Origin: Hanleya hanleyi
Lineage: Eukaryota; Mollusca; Polyplacophora; Lepidopleurida; Hanleyidae
Reading direction: 5' to 3'
NCBI GenBank assembly: GCA_036873755.1
Contig: JAVTVY010057121.1
Coordinates: 62,001 to 126,000 of the forward strand
DNA length: 64,000 bases
Position numbers and translations under genes: made by a program. Below the pieces are notes generated by a model that made no database searches, was not told where the DNA came from, and worked only from the letters and a program-made list of their open reading frames with translations. Positions 1-12,200 of the stretch are shown one piece after another (position 1 is the first letter of the stretch; every line of letters begins with the position of its first letter).

Positions 1-472
1 CGACGAAAGTTCCGTAGCGTCGGCTGTCCATATACTTTCATATCTTATACTTTTTTGAGAACAGTTGTGTCAGTTTGCATATAACCCAATAACTGTTTAA
101 CTTCAGCAATTACATACAATATCATCATCGTATTCAGGGATAAATCTCACAGAATGAGGACATACGTCCATCGGGTTCCAAATTACACTTCTTGTATTAT
201 TACCTACACGCAGCCTGGAACGAATCGTATGGTGTGGCCGATTACAACTTGAACCTAATCAAGAATCTACTTATGTACCTAATCACATTACCCGAAAATG
301 GAGACATTTAAAGTACACGCTTATACTAGAGAATACATGTGTGTTTATCCATGAAATCGACAAGTACATCCTTGTACGTGGAACCAACTCAGAATATCAT
401 TCGACTCCAGCTATTAGATATCCAGAATATACATCAAACAAACAAACAAATTCTGGGAAAGCTAGATCTTAC
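1..472. other. No recognised feature
   Basis: I see no coding exon, RNA gene or repeat that I can support in this stretch. It would be the first intron of the minus-strand exon that follows, because that exon ends in a splice donor pointing into this interval. Confidence 0.4.
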
Positions 473-618
473 CTTTCCACTGTAACACGGCCGTCTGAAT
501 CTCTTCTTGGTTCTAGTGTAGTGCCATTTTCTGAGGTATTAGTCTGACACTCTGCGGTTCCGAAAAAACTCAAAACTAAGATGGATACGAATAAAAACAT
601 ATCACCACGTAAGATCAT
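473..618 (-). CDS. Signal-peptide first exon of a secreted-protein gene (copy 1)
   Basis: Read on the minus strand from the ATG at 618 (a second ATG lies at 600), this exon encodes a hydrophobic leader (MFLFVSILVLSFFGTAEC), then a hydrophilic part starting CQTNTSENG with two N-glycosylation-like sequons. It ends exactly at a good splice donor (GTAAGA) in phase 2. The rest of the gene would lie to the left, outside the window. The exon at 6204-6340 matches it in layout, in the CQ-x-N-x-S motif just after the predicted cleavage site, in a later S-D-G, and in splice phase, so the two are paralogues. I do not recognise the family. The mature function is unknown. Confidence 0.55.
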
Positions 619-639
619 ATTCCGGCTTGATGTCACCAC

Positions 640-3255
640 ATGGCTTGGTAGAAATGCTGGCAAGATTTCACTATTCATAGCAAAATGATATCCACCTTAC
701 GAGCGCAAATCTTGGTTTGATTTGGCCTAAGTATCAAGCAACGCGGTTGAGCACATTAACTCCCGAGCCAACAAATGCACGGTCGACCAAATCCTTGGAG
801 GAATGATCCCAGTGGTCGATAGGAAGCTCAACACTAGCAGCTAGAAAATGGAAGTCCATGTACTGCTGCTTTCCAGACACTAGCTGATATCTGACAGCCA
901 ATATTTCTTATAGCTGTAAATACAAAACGTATGTCCCCTGGAAACTTTGAATCTAATTCATATTCCATAATTGTAATGATGTACCAAGTGCTACACATGT
1001 ACATTTCACATTATATGGTCAGTATATATATATACATATATGTATTACCGTATTCCTCTTGTTTATTTGGCACATATGGCATGAGTGTAAATAGGCTGCA
1101 TCAAGCGAGTCACTACAATCAAAACAAGGAATAGACCACTGTATATATTGTAAGTATTGTAAGTATATATACTTAAAAACCGTTTCCGTCATTGTTTTGA
1201 AATGTGGTCATCTGTAAATAAAACCATCGAATCAACTGTAGTTCACTCATTACTAATACTATGTCTATTTGCTGGGAAGGGGGGTCTCCGAGGCAGATAC
1301 AGAGTATCCATTCGCAAAAAATGTCAGATCAGCATCTAAAATGTAACCGTCATATCCGCAAACTTTTAGCTGAAATAATTCAAATACCTTCCTCGTATGA
1401 GATTGCTATGGCATTGAAAACGAGCAAGTATACTACAATAAAATATTACACGATCATAGTTTCTATGAATCTGAAGGAAGGAGAGGGCAAAACGGCCTAA
1501 ATTACCAGATTGAAGGTATTACAGTAGCTCTGTCATTTCCGCCAGATATTAGTAATGGCATACAGTGATTAATCTAGCAAACCATTCCATCCATTCTCAG
1601 AGTACATGCATCGACAGTAACCCAATGACAAAAGAAGAATAACTATAGCAACGGGCGTAAATGACCATAAGTATGCCCCACTTGACGAGAATTCATGTGT
1701 CGAGCGGGTTAATGTCGAGTTAACAGTTATATCTCTAAAGGTCTTGGTATGATTGAAACACCACTTGGGAAACGAATCTATTGACTCTCGCCATGTTATA
1801 TAATGAACGCCATATTTCGTATTAACTGGGCTGATAACATAAACCCGTTTGGTCAGTATAATATGAATCAGTTAATATGATATATGAAATTGGAAACAGG
1901 TGGAATGAGATAGGCGTCCCAACTAAAACGAAATATATATATATGATATTATCAGATTATGCCAGCATACATCAACTTAATTTGTTCCAGCGGGACATAC
2001 ACAATTTTCACACTGTCTGTATTTGAAGTTCTGATAGGTCGAGCCGTTAATGATTTTCTTTACCACTGGAAAATGGGTATTGGTATTTGGTTAAAAATTG
2101 GTTTTCTTATATGGACGCGGAAATTATTTAATGGACGACGGCTCCTCTTGGTTCTCCGCAAATAAATCATGTACTTGAAAGAACAAGTGAACAATTAACA
2201 TTCTTTAGCAATTTACATTGGAAGCAAATGCTTAGACAGTAATCAATGCTTTTCTTTCTTTTCACCTGGTTTGTTTCGAATATAATCAGCGTTTGAATTT
2301 ATTGCACTGGCCCATGCAACGAACATTTTTTAGGTTAATTGACATGATGGTCTACGTCATGAAAGGGAATCTACTCGTCTTCAGTTTTCAATGAATTGTT
2401 GTTCAGTGACCTTGACCTATGACCTTTAACCTCAGTCTTGGTACCCAATACATCACTTCCCACTAATGCATCCACTCATAGCACTGCTATAGTTGACGTA
2501 GCCCTAAAATAGATCCGTAGAAGAACACTCAATTACATGTATACTGAAATGGCTGGTATATTGTATAACATGAATGACATGCACCAGATAGTGCAACAAC
2601 ATTATAAAATCGACTCTCATAGTCTGCCTGTCACGAACATCTGTTGATGGTTTATATCACTCACCACACTAATTACAGAATATCGTAACAGGGAGACAGA
2701 AAGTTGAAGATACGTTTTCTAGTTTCTGTCAGCATGACACAAATAACAATGTAAATACAATCAGTAAATTTAGGCGAAACGTCCTGAAAGGAGGATTATC
2801 TGAATATGGAGCCAGACACTTCATTCGCTGTAATCAAATACAGCTTCACAGTAGTATCATACATATACATGGTCGGGTCGGCAACGTCAGTCAGTTACAT
2901 TTATCCAGATGACCATCTAGTGTTACTTACTCGTATTATTAGTGTATACCAAGAGAAATGACAAGTCGGGGTACATGCATTAATAGTATATGGTCAGAAA
3001 GTATTCTTTGGTACGGCTACGGCTTAATATATTCGTGTATATTCTTGTTTGAATGATTTGCCTGAAGTCTTTAGTATACTGGCAGGCCAGCTATGGGATA
3101 TGTGCTAGGCTGCTAAAGTCTAGTATGGCATAGAACAGATTGCTTATGGATGCGACAATAAGCAGATATCCCACCAGAACAATCTGTTCCACGAAATTTC
3201 ACATCGAACGAAATCACATAGTCAAAATGTATTTATAGCGGCGAATTACGTAGTA
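640..3255. other. Intergenic or intronic stretch, no gene recognised
   Basis: No supported coding exon was found. It holds a short TA-rich microsatellite (about 1020-1045), a remnant of the R1 3' tail near 2110-2146 (its GGACGCGGA and GGACGACGGCT motifs), and a cluster of nuclear-receptor-like half sites at 2405-2432, listed separately. If the first exon at 6340 heads a gene, this would be part of its body, but I could not identify further exons. Confidence 0.4.
2405..2432. promoter_or_regulatory. Cluster of TGACC(T) half sites
   Basis: Three TGACCT-type half sites occur in direct order (TGACCTTGACC, then TATGACCTTTAACC). On the other strand the first reads as an extended TCAAGGTCA, the known ERR/SF-1 type monomer site of nuclear receptors. 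No gene start is recognised nearby, so regulatory use is only a possibility, and chance occurrence in 64 kb cannot be excluded. Confidence 0.2.
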
Positions 3256-3330
3256 AGCGTCAGATCTGACATTCAATATTCCGTCGTCGTCCACAAAAGA
3301 ACTTCCGCGTCAATAATCAAAGAACAAAAA
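3256..3330 (-). repeat. R1 retroelement 3'-end fragment
   Basis: This is a short diverged copy, in reverse orientation, of the R1 tail. R1 has a fixed order of landmarks: a TTTATGTATACTATGATTG stretch, then GGATTATGGACGCGGATATTC, GGACGACGGCTG and GACGGACTAGACGCTTGTA at the 3' end. Here only the distal part, with CGTCGTCC and CCGCGTCAATAATC, is preserved. Confidence 0.5.
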
Positions 3331-3610
3331 AGATCAAAAAAGATCAAAAAGACAGCAACAATTTAAAATGTGTATGAAAAAAAATATGTAAAAACGCAAG
3401 ATGATTGTGACATATTCTATGCAGGAATATTGGAATAAAATGTTGATTTGCCGGAGGAAACAACTGAATAGAGATTTTCGTTGAAGTGCGATTTGCAAAT
3501 GTGACAAAATATCTTACTCAATTTGGTGAGGTTGATATGATTCCTACACGGCGAGGGGTGTATGCCGATATTGGCCTCTCGGGCAAAATAGTCCTTTGTT
3601 CCTGATCAGT

Positions 3611-3790
3611 GAGCGTCGGATACTACTTTCAAAGTTCAGTCGTCGTCCATAAAAGAATTTCCGCGTTAATAATCGACAAACATATTTCCATGACGGTTAA
3701 AAACACAAGATTGTTTCCAACAAGAGAGAAGTGGTCAACAGTTTTCAATGGTTTCTGCAAGACATTTTGATGTTATGTGCATACAATCCT
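3611..3790 (-). repeat. R1 retroelement 3'-end copy
   Basis: Reverse-oriented R1 tail. It retains CGTCGTCCATAAAAGAATTTCCGCG near its end and continues inward into GAGAGAAGTGGTCAACAGTTTTCAA, the same inner sequence seen in the copies at 5431, 12429 and 21660. Similarity fades toward the inner side, as expected for a 5'-truncated retroelement. Confidence 0.55.
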
Positions 3791-5430
3791 AATCACTAAT
3801 CAGTATTCTACTTCCAAGTCGTATCCAGAGTATGTGCCTCAGTCACGTTTTTATCCTGATTTTCAATTGAATATCGTGGAGATGTAAAATACTTGATATT
3901 CAAACGGCCCCTAGCTCCGAGATAAACGGAATTAGACACAGGTCAGGAAAGGTAGCGGCAGTCAACCAGTGGCCAACATGAACTACAAACACAGACACAT
4001 TCATACTGATTGGATTACATATGTACCTTGTTATCAGAAGCTGATTTTCGAAAAATATAGGGGAGATGTGGAAGATGTTTGACAAAAAAGATGGCTTGTT
4101 GATGTTTTGTACCTGAATCCTTGATGGAACGTATGTTAAGACAAACGTGCTCATGTATCTTATAAGCGACTGGCCAGTGCTAACATGGATGTCTATTGCA
4201 TACATAGCTGGTTTACTAGGAAGTTAGGCTACCTCAATTAACGCAATGCGTCGCGATTTTGGATTATGATAGAGTATGGAATACAGCTGTGTAAACTCAT
4301 CCTCGTTTTCACCGTTTTATCGTGGCATTTGCTACTGGGTCAACAAATATAGATTCATCCTTCAATATACTTCCAGTGGATTCGATTAAAGGAGATGTTC
4401 GCGGCATAGAGACAATAACAAATGTGTTCCTGAAGCCATATTACCCACAGGAATTAGTCTCAGTCCGAAGGAGTCAAATTTGGCTTTGAGATAAACCATT
4501 ATACGCAGCCGGAAATTAGACTCCACAATTAGGCCAACATTCGTCAATAACCTGTAGCGCTAATAATAATTTCCACGATGGATGATATGTGCTCCAATTG
4601 AAATACGGGCCCATGTCCTTGATATAGCTACTACTTATAGGAGACGACTGGCTCAAATGGACTGATCAACATATCGATATATTTCTTGCTGTCATTTTCC
4701 ACCTGTGACAGTCATCCGCGGGAATTGATAACAGTACACAAAATTCACCTGGAATAACCAACATCAAGTATACATTCGTTGTCCATATGGATGTGTCGTT
4801 TGTTTTTGAATTCCAGTGTGAAGATTACCGAAAGTAGAGCGTCTAGTGATAATAGCCCATAAGTTTATAATTTGTGTAGGCGATATGTGCTCTATATCGA
4901 CGGAAGTACCCTTTGCCAACGAACACGATGTACAGGCCAACCCCGAAACTTCTGTATTTGTGCCATGTACCAGTACGCCTCCCGCTTCCCTGGCGCCTTC
5001 AAATGAATTGGAATCTCAGGATTCGCAAAACAGAGACTCTGATATATCGTGTCGGGATAAATAATGAAAAGATAAAATCGCGAGATAACATTTTTTTAAG
5101 CAAAATCCTATTTGCTATTTGTCCGTTATTCTTGAGATCGATTTGCGACCAATCGTTCGTTTGTTTGGAAGTGAGGAGGTAAAGGCGATATAACGAGTGA
5201 ACCCATTTCTTTTTTTCCTGGGAAATACGCAAAAACTCAGTACAAGTTTGTCATTTTCATCGTGATTTCGTGGTATTGAGTTTGCGGATGAAACTAAACG
5301 AAACATTTGGGCTATAACTATGAACTGCAATAAAAAAGACATGGCTTTGTATGCCTTTACAGGTGGTATTGAGAGCAGTAGTGATATGCATCGCAGATCA
5401 GTTAAAGTCATGGCGCCGTGGGCTCCAGGG
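3791..5430. other. No gene recognised
   Basis: Several short open frames occur but none shows a recognisable domain plus supporting splice sites. A minus-strand hydrophobic stretch near 5240-5342 resembles a signal peptide but may equally be an intron-acceptor context (see rejected items). Confidence 0.35.
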
Positions 5431-5620
5431 GAAATACAAACGTCTAGTCCGTCATTCATAATTCAGCCGTCGTCCGTTAGAGAATATCCGCGTCCATAAT
5501 CCAAAGACCTATTCCATATTCCATATAACAGTATCAGCACCAAATTCAAAAAAACAATCATAGTATACATAAACATGGGCTAGTTTTCTGCAAGAGAGAA
5601 GCGGTCAACAAAGCCCCTGA
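5431..5620 (-). repeat. R1 retroelement 3'-end copy (well preserved)
   Basis: Reverse copy of the R1 tail, beginning on the plus strand with ACAAACGTCTAGTCCGTCAT and continuing through CGTCGTCC, CCGCGTCCATAATCCAAAGA, the GCACCAAATTC block and the GAGAGAAGCGGTCAACA inner block. It is very similar to 16704-16880. Because copies share the 3' end and differ in inner extent, they look like 5'-truncated insertions of one retroelement family. Confidence 0.7.
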
Positions 5621-6203
5621 CACACAACACATGGTAATTCCATGTGTTAGATGGGACTTCTAAATGACCACACACGTTGACCACACCCTTTTATGTCATA
5701 AACAAGTAAAGGCGTTGTTTAGGTTTCAGGTCCACCAAAACTATTGTTATGATGATTCGACTTCTTGGGACGACAACAACAGCTGTCTGAGAAGAAACAA
5801 TTTGTAGGAAATGATGGAAACGGGCATCCTCTTTCTGTGGATAATGATATCTTAGTGGGAATTCTATGTAGAGCACAGGAAAACAGTAGCAGATACGTAA
5901 GGAATTATAACGAAGCCTATTACTTACAAAAAAGACATCGGATCAAACGCCTATCCATTATTCTTTCTTCAAATATCATGCAATAATATCCAAATATATT
6001 TAGTCCGTGGCATATATTTTTACCATTATAAGATTGTTTTTGTATCATAGTTCCAGTTCTGATGCTTTGGGCCGAGTGAGTAAAAAATACTGCGCGTGAA
6101 TAGCCAAAAAAACAAAAACAAATACAAATGGACTTTCTCTATTTGAAAACAATCAGAATCTCAAAAACTTGTCACTGCAAAAACACGAATAATGTGATCT
6201 CAC

Positions 6204-6340
6204 CTTTTCATCGGAATATGGCCGTCAGATTTGTTGCCATGTTGTGATTCATTAACCTGGCAATCAGCAGTCTCCGCTAGACTCCACTTTGAGGTATATA
6301 TCAGTATCACCAGAGCCGCATATGCTAGAACATCCATCAT
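6204..6340 (-). CDS. Signal-peptide first exon of a secreted-protein gene (copy 2)
   Basis: On the minus strand this runs from the ATG at 6340 (two consecutive ATGs) through a hydrophobic leader (about 22 residues, ending SLAETA) into DCQVNESQHGNKSDG and stops at a GTGAGA splice donor in phase 2. It is homologous to the exon at 473-618: CQ-x-N-x-S immediately after the leader, a later S-D-G, then a basic residue completed across the junction. Downstream exons should lie between here and about 640, but I could not identify them. Family unknown. It could be a functional gene or a relic. Confidence 0.5.
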
Positions 6341-6344
6341 TTTA

Positions 6345-7020
6345 TCACACGTACTGGTTAAATTCTGAGAGACCCTAATGTCAGTTTGATTGTAATGTTG
6401 CGGAACAGAATGGTATTGGTATCACGAGGAAACATCATGTTTGAATTGAGACACGGCTATCGAGTAAACGCTGATAAATGCTGTCAGTACATTAATCACA
6501 AACAATGACACTGCTTCAATAGTACAGCGTCAAGAGTCGAGTCTCGGTGATCGGTAGGAAGTTTCTGGGCTTATTGACAGAACTGGCAAGTATAATATTT
6601 CTTTTCAGTGAGACGGCTGTTGTATGTAACCATTAACTGTTACTGCACAAGCTATATTGGCAAACATAGCCTTATTTCTCACCATTGCAAAACGTGATTA
6701 CAACTCGTGCTCTCGCTGAACGTCACCTTTTCTCGAGCTGACAATTCAACATATCCCACAATATTCAATATTTGTATAATAGTCGTCAATCGATTTTCGG
6801 TTTCACATTTTCGATAAGTTTCGTTCAATGGAGTAAGTTAAGGATATCGTAGTTTTGCACACATCTACCATTCGACTCCCCACAGCAGTAATGATGCTTT
6901 AGACCTAGGGCAATATGTTTATTTTTAAAGAGATAATAGAAGATTGCGGGAGAATATTTTGGTTACTGTATATGTATGTGGTATTTAAAGTTATTGAAGC
7001 TGTGGACTCAAAAATATGTC
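6345..7020. other. No gene recognised
   Basis: I see no supported exon or named repeat in this interval. Confidence 0.3.
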
Positions 7021-7026
7021 AGCTGT

Positions 7027-7095
7027 TTAACCCTATCTCGCCTGGGCGATTTGGGGTGTACCCTAGCCTGGGGCCTCTCACCTGGATATTGTCCT
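7027..7095 (+). repeat. R3 MITE terminal fragment
   Basis: TTAACCCTATCTCGCCTGGG followed by a GCGATTTGGGGTGTACC block matches, in the opposite orientation, the right end of the R3 element at 14375-14739 (which ends CCCAGGCCAGATAGGGTTA). Only one terminus is visible, so this is a truncated or solitary end. Confidence 0.45.
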
Positions 7096-7099
7096 GAGA

Positions 7100-8165
7100 C
7101 AAGGGATACCCGTATAACCATCAGTAAAAGGGTCAGACTGAATACTTGCTGTCGGTGAAATATGAATATATTTACCAGGCGCCGAAATAACTGTTTCATT
7201 TGGTTTTCTTCACATTCTAAAAGAAATCTCAATATATGCTATGTATCAGAAGGACCTTTTTTGTTGTTAAATCTTAATATTTACCATATAAAAGAATTAC
7301 GCTCTTATGACGTTTAAAATCATAAGGAACAAGTACGAGACCTACCACTTGGAGGAAGCCGGTTGATAGAACTTCGACATTATATTTTAGTGATAGCTTA
7401 AATTTGAATAAATATTCATATATACAAATGCTTTGTCATACATCTTCAATGTGGCCAAACGATATTATTCGATTAAGATTTAAGGCAGTCTTGCTATGAA
7501 TAGTTATTTTACATTTCATACTGTATGAAATATAAGTCGATATTGGAATATTCTGCTATGTGACCATTCTATTTTGGGTATATGAAATATGGGATGGCAT
7601 ATTTATAACAGATATCCTGTAAATGTATTTGTCATATTGGTCTCTCCAAGATACACTGTCATACGCGGTGAAATACAGTTTTAGCGTTCTGTTTTTGTTC
7701 GTTTCAGAGTACGAAAGAAAAATTCGCTAGAGGAGCGGATTCGCCAGGTTAGATGAGGTTAAAGTGGATATTTCTGCAAACCGTTCAAGGTAATGTCACT
7801 TCGAAATTATGCGAATTATATTTCATCATGAAGTTTCACAAATGTGTTGAAATGTAACGATGTGAAGGTGGGATCACTCAAATTGGCAATCGATACAATT
7901 CTGGCTAGGAAATACCGACGAAAACCCATTAGATTACAGAAAGTTCCACCTATTGCGGGCTCGACTATGCGTATTTTCATTGAGTGACACATGTAACAGT
8001 TGTAAATTGGGCAAATAATTATTCACAAGAAAACCTGACAATATTTGAGTAAATACTAACAATTGCTAAATACCTCAAATAGGGGGTTGGTGCAAGCTGG
8101 CATTAGGACAGTCTGGTTAAATCTGGTTGTTAATGTAAAATATAAGCGATGAAGATGATATGAAC
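7100..8165. other. No gene recognised
   Basis: AT-rich sequence without supported exons or named repeats. It would be intronic if the exon at 9364-9499 heads a minus-strand gene. Confidence 0.3.
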
Positions 8166-8169
8166 TGTG

Positions 8170-8325
8170 GCAGTCAAGCTAAGGTTATGTTTATGTATAC
8201 TATGATTGTCATTTTGAATTTGGCGCTAATATTGTTATATGGAATATGGAATAGGTCTATGGATTATGGACGCGGATATTCTCTAATGGACGACGGCTGA
8301 ATTATGAATGACGGACTAGACGCTT
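8170..8325 (+). repeat. R1 retroelement 3'-end copy (plus strand)
   Basis: One of the cleanest R1 tails. It begins at the TTATGTTTATGTATACTATG block, passes the GAATTTGGCGCTAATATTG and GGATTATGGACGCGGATATT blocks, then GGACGACGGCTGAATTATG, and ends GACGGACTAGACGCTTGTAAT. The inner boundary is abrupt and the 3' end is shared with the other copies, as expected for 5'-truncated retroelement insertions. Confidence 0.75.
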
Positions 8326-8877
8326 GTAATGCTGATGGATGTTATGAGCATATGTATATACTAATAAGCTTTATGTCAACGAGTAATACAACACCATAGT
8401 GATGTAAGATTTGAAGAGTAGAAGAGATATTTTCCTTTTTAAAACTGCATAATTTTATCGCATTGTTTTCTGCACAACACTAACAAATGTCCCCAATCTT
8501 GTGTTCCTGATTTGTTACACAAACTATTCTGTGTAGACGAAATCTACTCGTAGCGTAGATGACTATGTCTATCGATGTTTTTTTTTTAAATATTCACTGA
8601 TATCTCAAGATAAGAGACAGAGGACTTCTTTCAGTTCTGATACGTCGAGGGAGAGGACGAGGATGCGTTCCGTGCAAATTAGCATGCGGTTTCATAATCA
8701 AGGCTGATCTTGAGTTGAATACGTACGACGATATACAGGAGTGGTCATAGAACAGACCGCTAGCCGAACAGCTGTGTTCTCCAAACGCATTTGTAGTATC
8801 GATGTATATATTGAAACATTCCCTGGAGTTTATCACAAATTACCGATAAACCAAAGGAAATGTTTACTTGTGACAGA

Positions 8878-9076
8878 GCAGAAGTATCATGCCATATGCA
8901 TCCACCTCAGACACATTATACTTGACACCGAGCGAACCAGTCATTGTTCTATCCCCTTAATGCTTAGCGTTGACAAATGAAACTTGTTGCTTCATCGCTA
9001 AGTCTTTGGTATGACCCGACCGGGGATTGAACTCATTACCTCCCGTTTACGAGGACGACATTCTAGTGCGGTTAAT
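8878..9076 (-). repeat. tRNA-derived SINE remnant (S1 family)
   Basis: On the minus strand the right end has a tRNA-like head with a B-box-like GAGTTCAATCCCC and an upstream CTAGAATGTCGTCCTCG segment. The rest matches 29286-29485 (shared ATCATGCCATA, CTTAATG-TAGCG, AAGTCTTTG-TAT and GGATTGAAC-CA blocks). RNA polymerase III SINEs of this kind are known in molluscs. This copy is decayed and gives no sign of being a functional tRNA gene. Confidence 0.5.
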
Positions 9077-9363
9077 TATATTGCCATTGAATTTCATGAA
9101 ATATTATGATTTATATATATATATATATGTATCTCGTACATACGTATATCACATGATATTATCTCCAAATATTTTATCTCACTTTTTCACTGTAGTCTAT
9201 CCGCCAAAATCTAAAATGTGTCATCAGCAGTAGGAATCTGATGTGGGACACCTTCCTGATATATTAACCCCACACTAAGCAATTTACACAAGCTTTGATC
9301 ATGAGGTATTTTCTTGACGCATACACGGGTACTTTTTAATGGTAAAACTTGTATACATATTAC

Positions 9364-9499
9364 CTACATACGGTAGTTTGCGCAAGGTTGTCCCTTGTTT
9401 ATTGCACCCATCTGTCATATTATGTTCACCAAGTGTCTGTGTCGAGTACAGAAGCTGTGAGGTTACAATAACACAGAGAGCCAAGAACATCCTCTGCAT
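9364..9499 (-). CDS. Signal-peptide-like first exon (copy 3)
   Basis: From the ATG at 9499 (or 9490) on the minus strand comes a hydrophobic leader (MFLALCVIVTSQLLYST), then a polar stretch with one N-glycosylation-like sequon and a cysteine, ending at a GTAATA donor in phase 1. The layout resembles the exons at 473-618 and 6204-6340, but the similarity is weaker and the splice phase differs, so homology is only suggested. Function unknown. Confidence 0.35.
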
Positions 9500-11395
9500 T
9501 ATAATCGTGTAACACATACATGGGCAAATTCCTTTAATGCAAGGGCAATGACAGCAATGACATATATTGCTTTTTGTACCTGCTTTACTTTACTAGTTTG
9601 AAGGAACAGGTTTATCGTTAATTCGACAGTGTTCGTTTCGTGACACCATATTCCCTGGAGGATTTGTATCTGTCGAGTGGGGTCAAATCTGTGATTCCAG
9701 CAAACCATTACATCAATTCGGAGATTAGACTCTCCGACAGTATACGCACTGCAATAGGTTAATAATTACACCAACAACCGAGAATGACAGCGCTAAAATC
9801 TAGACTAACCAGTTTGAGGCGAATACAAATATTGAGTAGGCTAACACTAAGTTGACAGTTATGCATTCTTAGTTGGCCTTGCCACGGATATAACTAGCAA
9901 GATACAAGCTATCGGGGAATAAATCTGTTCCTCTGCGATATATCACTGAAGGCCATACATGGTAACGGGTTATTAATGAGAAAATATTGGGTCGTTCGGA
10001 TCCGCCAATTCAATAGGAAAGTGGGCCAATATTTAAATAGTCGTTATATTAGAAAGATATGAAAAACCGGTAACAACGTGAAACAAAATAATAAGGTTGT
10101 ACCAGAATACATAGTCTGTCAGCTGAGGCATATGCTTTGTGTAACGTGTTTTTCTAAACCAGAATATACATTATTTCTATCTAGGGTACATGTATATTTT
10201 ATGAATTGAAATACCAACATGTCATTTTCGATACGGAACACGTAATGTTTCTGGGACAGTTTTTCTCTTTGGCATACTCTTTGAATGGCTGAATTTTCTT
10301 CATACCACATTTCATCATATCAGTCCATCATGTCATCTCAATACAGCTTGTCTGAAATACAAGCGTCTAATCCATATATGCTATTTGACGAAGCTTATAG
10401 TAAAGCAGAAATGCGCGTAAGAGCCATGACAGTTTTCACTTGTTTCAGACCTTCATCTTTACCTGTGGCGTTTTCTCGTAATTTCAATACATATGTTTTT
10501 ATGTTGCTGCTATGATGATTAGTCCCCGTTTAACGCGAGCGTCTACCGATGACCATGCCCCTGCGACGAATTCTAAAGATTGTATGCGATTTCATGGGTT
10601 ATACACTGATCGTGGAACTGCATATCATTTATTGATGCTACAAACTTGATACAGCGATGAGCGAATTCTTCCATAATGAACGGGTAGTTCTGTGGAATGC
10701 TTATTTAGCTGAAATTAGAGAACGGAAAAGTTCATCGTCTCTCTCTCTCCCATAACAAGCAGATTAGTCCAAGAGAAGTGCCAGTGACGAAGGACGATTT
10801 AGAACACTAAATAATAATGAGATGGAGTCACAGGATTTGATAATCAGTGGGAAACTGTAGGATCCCACAGACGCCATGTGAACAGGGACTTGCACTCCTA
10901 TTCGGCTTTCTGCTAAATACTAAGGCAATCATCCGAAAGTGTGGCCGAAAAATGCTTCAGTACCTCTGCTTCTGAGAAGAACGTTGGTGGCGATCATTTA
11001 AAACACTGACGGTCAATGCATTGAAGGTCATTGCGAGCACATATTCTCGACACATTGGAGATGAAATGGCCATTCTGGACACTCGAAGATACAACACAAC
11101 AATGACGTCGTCCTGTACCCGATTGCTCACACAATCACTAACCTGACTCGCGTATATGTTAAGAAATAGGCGATCTTGCCTTGATGGTGTAATGTGGAGA
11201 AATTCAAGTAATAATATTGTAGAACGCGCACTGTGGACATATAATTATATCACATGCCATTGGACAGTCTTAAATTGACGAACGCGACGTTAAACCTTAA
11301 TTCTCTCTCTCTCATAGGGCTAAGCCATTTTCATGAAATCGCCCAGATAATATAGTTAACTTTAAAATAACTTGATACAATAGCGGAGTTACTAT
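9500..11395. other. No gene recognised
   Basis: No supported exon. It contains a short CT microsatellite (about 10738-10750) and, at about 11278-11315, a GAACGCGACGTTAAACC stretch followed by CT repeats, which looks like an orphan molluscan SINE tail (compare 30868-30900). Confidence 0.35.
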
Positions 11396-11590
11396 AACGT
11401 AGCATATGCTAAATCTGGTCCCTTGCCTCGAGGCATCGATAAATCTGGCACATACATGCATCAATTCAGGTTTGATACATTCTGGCGGCTGTGGTGCTGC
11501 TCTTTCCGGATGAATAAACGTTATAATGACAAAATCTGAGGGGATTATGGTGTTTTATTTGCTTGCCTCTCCTAGGGTAAAATAGAAACC
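11395..11590 (-). repeat. Dispersed decayed repeat, family F (copy 1)
   Basis: This segment is homologous to 38390-38640 and more distantly to 18480-18880 and 49690-50080. The shared block on the plus strand is AAACGTTATAATGACAAAAT. Read on the minus strand, the copies share short peptide similarity (TLGEASK, then FVIITFI and a P-P-E-C-I motif), so the ancestor may have been protein coding. I do not recognise the family. This copy contains stops. Confidence 0.45.
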
Positions 11591-11959
11591 GGAAGTTGAA
11601 TGTGATATTTGAGCAAATATTTTTTTTCATTTTTCAATTTTTAAGCCAGACAACTAAATGCGAAAAATGGAAAGAGACATTCTGGGGCCGCGGAACGGGA
11701 GGGGGGGGCAGGCTTGGCTACAGCCCCCCCACTTTTTGAGACTGCAATGTTATAAGTCCTATCTTAGATAGCACCAGTCCAGCATTTAACATGGCCGATA
11801 TAGAGTTCAGCCCCCCCCACTTTCAAACGTGCTCCGAGGCGCCTGACATTGACTTAAGTTACCATATATGCGTTGTAATCGAAAGCGCAGCTATAGAGGG
11901 TCCCTCATGGCCGATATTTCAGATTGATCAGATGCTTCTCACAACGTATTAGTGCAACG

Positions 11960-12200
11960 GTAACATTTTAGGCGTGAGACCCGACATTTAATATTCAGTC
12001 TATAAATGAATTTCTTCATCAATAGTACAATTATCTTTTACAGACGACAGTTACCATGGATTCCAAATATGTATGAAATAAAAACATAAACACACACACA
12101 AGTAGTTTTCTGCAGGAGAGAAGTGGTCGAAAGTTTTCAACAATGATACCAAGACATCATCACGTGCTTTACATAGAATCCTTATCACTGACAAGTCTTG
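11960..12200 (-). repeat. Strongly diverged R1 tail
   Basis: The order of landmarks (GACATTTAATATTCAGTC, ATGAATTTCTTC, then CAGGAGAGAAGTGGTC) follows the reverse R1 tail, but identity is much lower than in other copies. It is probably an old insertion. Confidence 0.4.

Noticed and set aside
5115..5459. Minus-strand 114-codon frame with a signal-peptide-like stretch (MSFLLQFIVIAQMF)
   Set aside because: The codons just after the ATG read TCTTTTTTATTGCAG, which looks like an intron acceptor, there is no good donor afterward, and it lacks the motifs of the paralogous leader exons.
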